Shown: one piece after another, positions 60,042 to 64,000 of the stretch
How the letters are laid out: each line of letters starts with the position of its first letter
How positions within the stretch are numbered: position 1 is the first letter of the stretch
Assembly: GCA_900450595.1 (NCBI GenBank)
Contig: UGGS01000001.1
Location: forward strand, 1,798,001-1,862,000
Reading direction: 5' to 3'
DNA from: [Flavobacterium] thermophilum
GTDB lineage: Bacteria; Bacillota; Bacilli; Bacillales; Anoxybacillaceae
DNA: 64,000 nucleotides
Notes under the pieces: model-generated
The model's input: the letters and a program-made list of their open reading frames with translations, nothing else
The model's database searches: none
What the model was told of the DNA's origin: nothing
Translations under genes and position numbers: made by a program

Positions 60042-60309
60042 CCTGTTTCCCGTCCTTTTCCTGTTTCAGCTGTTCCGCCAGCCGTTGATATTGTTCTTTC
60101 AGTTTGAGATACTCACTGGCGATGTTGACGGCTGTCAACACGGCCAGCTTCGGCACATCAAGGAGCGGATTTTTCTCGCTGAATTCATGCATTTTATCAT
60201 CAACGAACGCCGCCACGAGCCGGATGTGGGCCGGGCTTTCCGCGCCGACGATCGTGTAGTCTTGTCCATAGATGCGGACGCTCACTCGCGTTTTTGGCTG
60301 TTCTGTCAA
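60034..60309 (-). CDS. zapA: Cell division protein ZapA
   Basis: ZapA bundles FtsZ filaments at the division ring. The 91-residue protein has the N-terminal beta domain (RVSVRIYGQDYTIVGAESPAHIRLVAAFVDDKM, split here as motif RIYGQDYTIVG then HIRLVAAFVDDKM) and a C-terminal coiled coil (about 60-88). The TTG at 60309 follows GGGGGAGAAAGC and matches homologues. The longer frame upstream overlaps the rnhC promoter region and is not coding. It leads the zapA-yshB-polX-mutS2 series. Confidence 0.94.
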   Translation of the reverse strand: MTEQPKTRVSVRIYGQDYTIVGAESPAHIRLVAAFVDDKMHEFSEKNPLLDVPKLAVLTAVNIASEYLKLKEQYQRLAEQLKQEKDGKQDD

Positions 60310-60420
60310 GCTTTCTCCCCCATTTCGCCAAATCCTACTGTTTATCATATCATGAACGCTGGTATAATGGAAAGAAGCGACACACAGCAACGATAGAGAA
60401 GATAAAGGAGCGATCGAACG

Positions 60421-61350
60421 TTGTCAAACTATGTGATTCAAGCCGACCAACAGCTGCTTGACGCCTTGCGCGCCCACTACCAAGACGCCTTATCCGACCG
60501 GCTTCCGGCCGGAGCGTTGTTTGCCGTCAAGCGCCCGGATGTCGTGATCACCGCCTACCGCTCAGGCAAAGTGCTGTTTCAAGGGAAAGCGGCGGAGCAA
60601 GAAGCAGCGAAATGGATATCAGGGGCGAGCGCCTCAAACGAAACAGCTGACCACCAGCCGTCCGCTTTGGCAGCTCATCAACTCGGGTCTCTTTCCGCCA
60701 TCGGTTCCGATGAAGTCGGCACCGGCGATTATTTCGGCCCGATCGTCGTCGCCGCCGCCTACGTGGATCGGCCGCATATCGCCAAAATCGCGGCGCTTGG
60801 CGTGAAAGATTCGAAACAATTGAACGATGAGGCAATCAAACGGATCGCCCCCGCCATCATGGAAACGGCGCCGTATGCCGTCACTGTGCTTGATAACGCC
60901 GAATACAACCGCTGGCAGCGAAGCGGCATGCCGCAGACGAAAATGAAGGCGCTGCTTCACAACCGGACGCTCGCGAAACTTGTTGACGCCATCGCGCCCG
61001 CCGAACCAGAAGCAATCATCATCGACGAATTTTTAAAACGGGATTCGTATTTCCGTTACCTTTCCGATGAAGATCGCATTATCCGCGAGCGGGTGCATTG
61101 CCTGCCAAAAGCAGAAAGCGTGCACGTGGCGGTCGCCGCCGCCTCGATCATCGCCCGCTATGTGTTTTTAGAAGAGATGGAGCGATTATCCCGCGCCGTC
61201 GGCCTCCTGCTTCCAAAAGGTGCCGGCGCCATCGTTGACGAAGCCGCCGCCCGGATCATCCGCGCGCGGGGGGAAGAAGCGCTTGAGACGTGCGCCAAGC
61301 TTCATTTCGCCAATACGAAAAAGGCGCTTGCCATCGCCAAGCGCCGGTAA
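60421..61350 (+). CDS. rnhC: Ribonuclease HIII
   Basis: RNase HIII cleaves the RNA strand of RNA/DNA hybrids. The 309-residue protein has the N-terminal TBP-like substrate-binding domain (about 1-80) and a C-terminal RNase H domain. The DEDE-type active site is seen in GSDEVGTGDYFGPI (Asp-Glu near 97-98), EAIIIDEFLK (near 202) and ESVHVAVAAASIIAR. The TTG start follows AAAGGAGCG. The remembered G. stearothermophilus protein ends with one more lysine, and here the stop abuts a mobile element. It is divergent from zapA. Confidence 0.97.
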   Translation: MSNYVIQADQQLLDALRAHYQDALSDRLPAGALFAVKRPDVVITAYRSGKVLFQGKAAEQEAAKWISGASASNETADHQPSALAAHQLGSLSAIGSDEVGTGDYFGPIVVAAAYVDRPHIAKIAALGVKDSKQLNDEAIKRIAPAIMETAPYAVTVLDNAEYNRWQRSGMPQTKMKALLHNRTLAKLVDAIAPAEPEAIIIDEFLKRDSYFRYLSDEDRIIRERVHCLPKAESVHVAVAAASIIARYVFLEEMERLSRAVGLLLPKGAGAIVDEAAARIIRARGEEALETCAKLHFANTKKALAIAKRR

Positions 61351-61354
61351 TTGT

Positions 61355-61900
61355 TTCCATCACACCCATGGGAAACGGCAGCGTTGGCTCCGTTGCACAG
61401 GTCGACCCGTAGTAGCTGAACGACACCGTTTCCCATCCTTTCCACATGTTTCGTTTTACGTATGAAGAAAATGGCTTTTCATCCGCAAACAACCAAAAGG
61501 CTGTCCCCACCCAGCCTAGTGAGCCGGGATCATTAGACGGCCTATTCTGCCGCGCCATCGATAGCGATCACCGTTTTAATCACAGATTGCGCCATTTGCG
61601 AACGCAAAGCGTAGTTTGATCGAAGTAGACGATAGGTCATGTCGTGTAACTTGGCTTGTACAAGCACTTTTGTGTCAAAAATCACAACAGATACAGCGTT
61701 GCACGCTTGTCGATAAGCGGAAAGGGTGGCTTTCAATACTTCTGCTTGTTCCGCTGTTGGGTAAATTTTGATTTTGGCTGTTAACGTCATGTCCATTTGT
61801 CTCACCTCTCTTTCACTAAATATATTTTTTAGTGATACAAAAACAAAAAAAGCGATTCCTCCCCCACTTACTCCCTTTGGTCGTTGAAGTGGGGGGCTCC
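61355..61900 (-). mobile_element. Internally deleted IS605-type (tnpB) element
   Basis: Read on the minus strand: a left-end-like palindrome (GGGGGCTCC... arms GAGCCCCCCACTTC / GTAAGTGGGGGAGG, 61857-61900), a short AT hairpin (61814-61834), a tnpB start with ribosome binding site, 75-80 codons of tnpB, then an abrupt switch to a structured GC-rich right part (61355-61540). The right part contains nested stems, including GGAAACGG / CCGTTTCC, as expected for the right end and guide-RNA scaffold of tnpB elements. The catalytic core is missing. Exact ends are uncertain, and no transposase tnpA is present. Confidence 0.6.
61542..61796 (-). pseudogene. Truncated tnpB (RNA-guided nuclease of IS605-type element)
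   Basis: The 84-residue frame starts at ATG 61796 after GAGAGGTGAG. Residues 1-77 show the N-terminal pattern of TnpB (LTAKIKIYPTAEQAEVLKAT, then YRLLRSNYALRSQMAQSV). Full TnpB proteins have about 370-400 residues; here the frame ends after IAIDGAAE, so the RuvC-like catalytic residues and zinc finger are lost. The break suggests an internal deletion near codon 77. It is not expected to be an active nuclease. Confidence 0.75.
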
Positions 61901-62102
61901 TCGCCAAAGACGATGAAAGTCCAAAAACGCTTACGATATCAATACATAAAAATGGTTTGCTAACTGGTGGGCGACAACATACGTGGTGAACCGAAAAGAG
62001 TTCTCCACAAACTCTTGACTGACCGACCAAACATTTCATTCTTGACAAAAAAAAGGTTACTATACGCTATTATTATAAATTTTTGCACAAAAAGGAGGTT
62101 TT

Positions 62103-62495
62103 ATGATGTTTAGAAAAATATTGGCTTTCAGTTTTTTAGCTGTTGTTTTATTCTCCTCGGTATTGACAGCTTTTGCAGCAAGCGGTACGTACGAATCGAC
62201 GTACAGTTTGACCGGAGGGCTTAACAGCCGCACGTTTGATGCAAGTGCGACGCCAAAGTTTGTTGTGACAACATATCCATCAAAAGGATTAAAAGGAACA
62301 ACCATGACTTTATATCTAAAGAAACAAGGATTCTTTGGAGATTCTGATATTGATAGCGGTACGGTTTCATCAACAGAAGTGGATAGCGTCACCCTTTATA
62401 AATCCGGTTCAGGTTCCGGTAAATATTATATAAGATTCAGAAACTTCACTGGAATCTTATTTGAGGGAAAAGTAAAAATTGATTACAGTTGGTAA
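62103..62495 (+). CDS. Secreted protein of unknown function
   Basis: The 130-residue product has a clear signal peptide (about 1-25, with cleavage expected after AFA) and a mature part of about 105 residues. That part is rich in Ser, Thr, Gly and Tyr with alternating hydrophobic positions, suggesting a beta-sandwich. It has no cysteine and no membrane helix. ATG at 62103 (or 62106) follows AAGGAGGTTTT. The DNA is more AT-rich than the core genome, which suggests transfer. A TTGACA lies 55 bases upstream, but the -10 is unclear. It lies 27 bases before a VanZ-like gene. I do not recognise the family. Confidence 0.7.
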   Translation: MMFRKILAFSFLAVVLFSSVLTAFAASGTYESTYSLTGGLNSRTFDASATPKFVVTTYPSKGLKGTTMTLYLKKQGFFGDSDIDSGTVSSTEVDSVTLYKSGSGSGKYYIRFRNFTGILFEGKVKIDYSW

Positions 62496-62522
62496 ATTCA
62501 TGAACCAGGATTGGTGACATGC

Positions 62523-63113
62523 ATGAAAACGATTGGATTCTCATTTGACTTACATCCACCGCTATTTATGATCGTTTTTGTCATATTATGTGGTATCACT
62601 TGCTTCATTTTGAAAAAAAGGAAAGCGAATATGACCGTTAAACAACTCTTCTTTGTCGCAACTACGATATTTTATTCTTTGTCTGTTGTCAAACTGACCT
62701 TACTCCCGATAACGATCAGCTTTGATAAAACAAGCTATCCGGACATGCCTTGGAAATACTATTATCAGTTGATCCCGTTTCAAACCATTATCTCTGCGTG
62801 GAAGCAAGGCAACCTTTTGCAAGTCGTGGGGAATATTGTTCTCCTTCTCCCGTTGCCGATTTTAATAGGACTATTGAAAAAACGCAGCACAGGCTTTTTT
62901 CGAACTTTGACTGTCGTCATTTCCGTAAGTTTGGGCATTGAATTGACCCAATTACTCATTAATTGTTTAACTGGAATTCCAAACAAAGTAGCGGACGTAG
63001 ACGATTTTATATTAAATTCCATTGGTGGTTTGGTTGGATGGGCAACCATAAAACTATATTTTGTTTTGATAAGGGAGAAGAAGGATCAATCTTTTCACCT
63101 TCCCAATTCGTAA
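62523..63113 (+). CDS. VanZ-like family membrane protein
   Basis: The 196-residue protein has four or five membrane helices and the VanZ-like pattern. An N-terminal helix is followed by KLTLLPI, NIVLLLPLPILIGLL in the middle, and IELTQLLINCLTGIPNKVADVDDFILNSIGG near the end (motif ends IELTQ and DVDDFILNSIGG). VanZ itself gives low teicoplanin resistance by an unknown route; most homologues have no known role. ATG at 62523 is preceded by GGTGAC only; TTG at 62511 and GTG at 62514 are alternatives. AT-rich like its upstream partner. Confidence 0.82.
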   Translation: MKTIGFSFDLHPPLFMIVFVILCGITCFILKKRKANMTVKQLFFVATTIFYSLSVVKLTLLPITISFDKTSYPDMPWKYYYQLIPFQTIISAWKQGNLLQVVGNIVLLLPLPILIGLLKKRSTGFFRTLTVVISVSLGIELTQLLINCLTGIPNKVADVDDFILNSIGGLVGWATIKLYFVLIREKKDQSFHLPNS

Positions 63114-63210
63114 CTATTCAGCCGTTACATAGAAAAAGTTTACGAGATCGGGTTTATTCTCGCTTCCCTTGTCTATACTAGTACCATCCAAGACAAGGGA
63201 GGTGAACAGG

Positions 63211-63357
63211 ATGGCAAACGTTGTTTTTGATTTCCAACAAGCGGTCTTCACACTCGAAAGCATGGTGGCAAAAATCGAGCGCCAAGCGCAAACAATCGAA
63301 AAACTCATCAAAGAAAACGAGCAGCTAAGACAAGAAAACCAACAATTCGGGGCGTGA
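63211..63357 (+). pseudogene. Transposase N-terminal remnant (IS66/ISBst12-like, tentative)
   Basis: A 48-residue frame begins at ATG 63211 after an excellent AGGGAGGTGA site. It contains a heptad-rich coiled coil (SMVAKIERQAQTIEKLIKEN, then EQLRQENQQ) typical of the start of IS66-type (ISBst12 group) transposases, and stops right where the full protein would continue with a Ser/Lys-rich linker. No downstream catalytic domain is present. The family name rests on memory of the coiled-coil start and is not certain. It might instead be a short intact coiled-coil protein. Confidence 0.45.
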
Positions 63358-63577
63358 CAGGCACCACGCCCAGGATGACGATCATAATCGTCGGTGGAAG
63401 TGCGGCATACCGTTGTCCTTGCAAAAGAGAGGACGAAAACAGCCGCGCCCAATAGTACAACAGGCGTTCTGACATACTATACTGTAAGGAAGAAGAGAAA
63501 TGCAAATGTAGAAATATGGGTTTGTAAGGAAAAGTAAGGAGAGAACGATCGGTGAGCATAGGAGAGTATAATGTTTC
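63358..63577. other. Non-coding debris between gene remnants
   Basis: This 220-bp stretch between the transposase remnant and the next gene fragment has no ribosome binding site with a credible frame and no clear terminal repeat. It contains a small palindrome, GACGATCATAATCGTC, near 63377. Confidence 0.35.
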
Positions 63578-63670
63578 TTTGAAAAACTCACCATCGCAAA
63601 AAGCTTGCGTGACAAAGACATTGAATTAGAAGACAGCATCATGCACATGTTTCGAAAAAGGTCTAAATGA
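63578..63670 (+). pseudogene. C-terminal fragment of an unidentified gene
   Basis: A frame of 30 codons, closed by TGA at 63668-63670 and opened only by a stop just upstream, reads like a helical, charged protein tail (LRDKDIELEDSIMHMFRKRS). It has no start or ribosome binding site. It may be the remaining end of a gene destroyed by the nearby insertions. No family recognised. Confidence 0.35.
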
Positions 63671-63682
63671 ATTGCAACGGTC

Positions 63683-64000
63683 TTATAACAGCTTATTAAG
63701 AAATTTTTGCAAGTCTTCTGGATCTTGAATAGGATTCACATAATTCAATCCCCATTTTTGCAAACGTACAAAATCTTTATCATTATTGCTAAACAATGTC
63801 ATTCCTTTTGCAATCGCTGTAGCAGCAATAAGCGCATCCCCTGCTTTTAATGTTTTTCCGGTTTCCATCTTACATTTTCTTCGTAATTCCGCTGCTTTTT
63901 CTGCTATTTCGAAGTCCACGTTGTATAGCGTTGATGCCCGAATATAGCTGTATCGCTTATGACGAATGGCTTCGTTCGTTTCTACCTTTTCATATGAAAG
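63683..64000 (-). CDS. PIN-domain toxin, VapC type (5' end outside window)
   Basis: The frame is open to the window edge, giving the C-terminal 105 residues. The PIN fold is seen in RKCKMETGKTLKAGDALIAATA (split: ETGKTLKAGDALIAATA near the middle), where the Asp of GDALIAA is a metal ligand, and in LFSNNDKDFVRL, where NDKDF carries the final acidic residues. PIN proteins of this type are RNA-cleaving toxins paired with an upstream antitoxin, which would lie beyond 64000. The N-terminal first Asp is not visible, so activity cannot be judged. AT-rich like the rest of the accessory end. Confidence 0.8.
   Translation of the reverse strand, partial: LSYEKVETNEAIRHKRYSYIRASTLYNVDFEIAEKAAELRRKCKMETGKTLKAGDALIAATAIAKGMTLFSNNDKDFVRLQKWGLNYVNPIQDPEDLQKFLNKLL

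Noticed and set aside
61256..61558. Minus-strand frame of 100 codons at the end of rnhC
   Set aside because: It spans the right part of the deleted tnpB element and the antisense of rnhC. The composition fits structured non-coding DNA rather than protein.

Overview
The window looks like chromosomal DNA from a thermophilic Bacillaceae species of the Geobacillus group. The evidence is a GC-rich core with B. subtilis-like gene order, spore genes (spoVID, ysxE, gerM, gerE, lonB with a sigma-F-type promoter), many GTG/TTG starts with strong AGGAGG-type ribosome binding sites, and an RNase HIII that closely matches my memory of the G. stearothermophilus enzyme. Nearly all genes are on the minus strand, so read right to left for transcription order.

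Layout. 1-8.6 kb: ysxE-spoVID, then the haem operon hemAXCDBL, which makes uroporphyrinogen III from glutamyl-tRNA. 8.7-18.3 kb: a ysxD-like membrane gene, ysxC (GTPase), lonA, lonB, clpX, tig and ysoA, a protein quality-control block. 18.7-28.2 kb: the branched-chain amino acid block ilvE and ilvBNC-leuABCD, with a leucine-type T-box leader before ilvB. 28.6-34 kb: rph-rdgB-ysnB, gerM, ysmB-racE and gerE. Two related 222- and 239-bp palindromic elements sit directly after the stop codons of gerM and gerE. 34.2-40 kb: sdhCAB, yslB and uvrC.

40-49 kb is the least conventional chromosomal part. Two Fur-box promoters drive an FTR1-type iron uptake pair and a separate lipoprotein. Between them lies a tightly overlapping four-gene set (sugar-nucleotide epimerase, flippase-like membrane protein, membrane phosphodiesterase/phosphatase, polyprenol-type glycosyltransferase), and a GT-C-like membrane protein follows the iron genes. 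This set may make a surface glycolipid or glycopolymer; that is inference.

49-61 kb: trxA, the fatty-acid degradation genes lcfA-fadR-fadB-etfB-etfA with a FadR operator at an internal promoter, two small membrane genes, mutS2, polX, cvpA/yshB, zapA and rnhC. 61.35-64 kb is an AT-rich accessory stretch. It holds an internally deleted IS605-type element with a truncated tnpB, a secreted protein of unknown function with a VanZ-like membrane protein, a transposase N-terminal remnant, a short gene fragment, and a PIN-domain (VapC-like) toxin cut by the window edge.

No rRNA, tRNA or CRISPR array is visible. Assignments rest on recognised motifs, family lengths and gene order remembered from B. 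subtilis; no database search was run.
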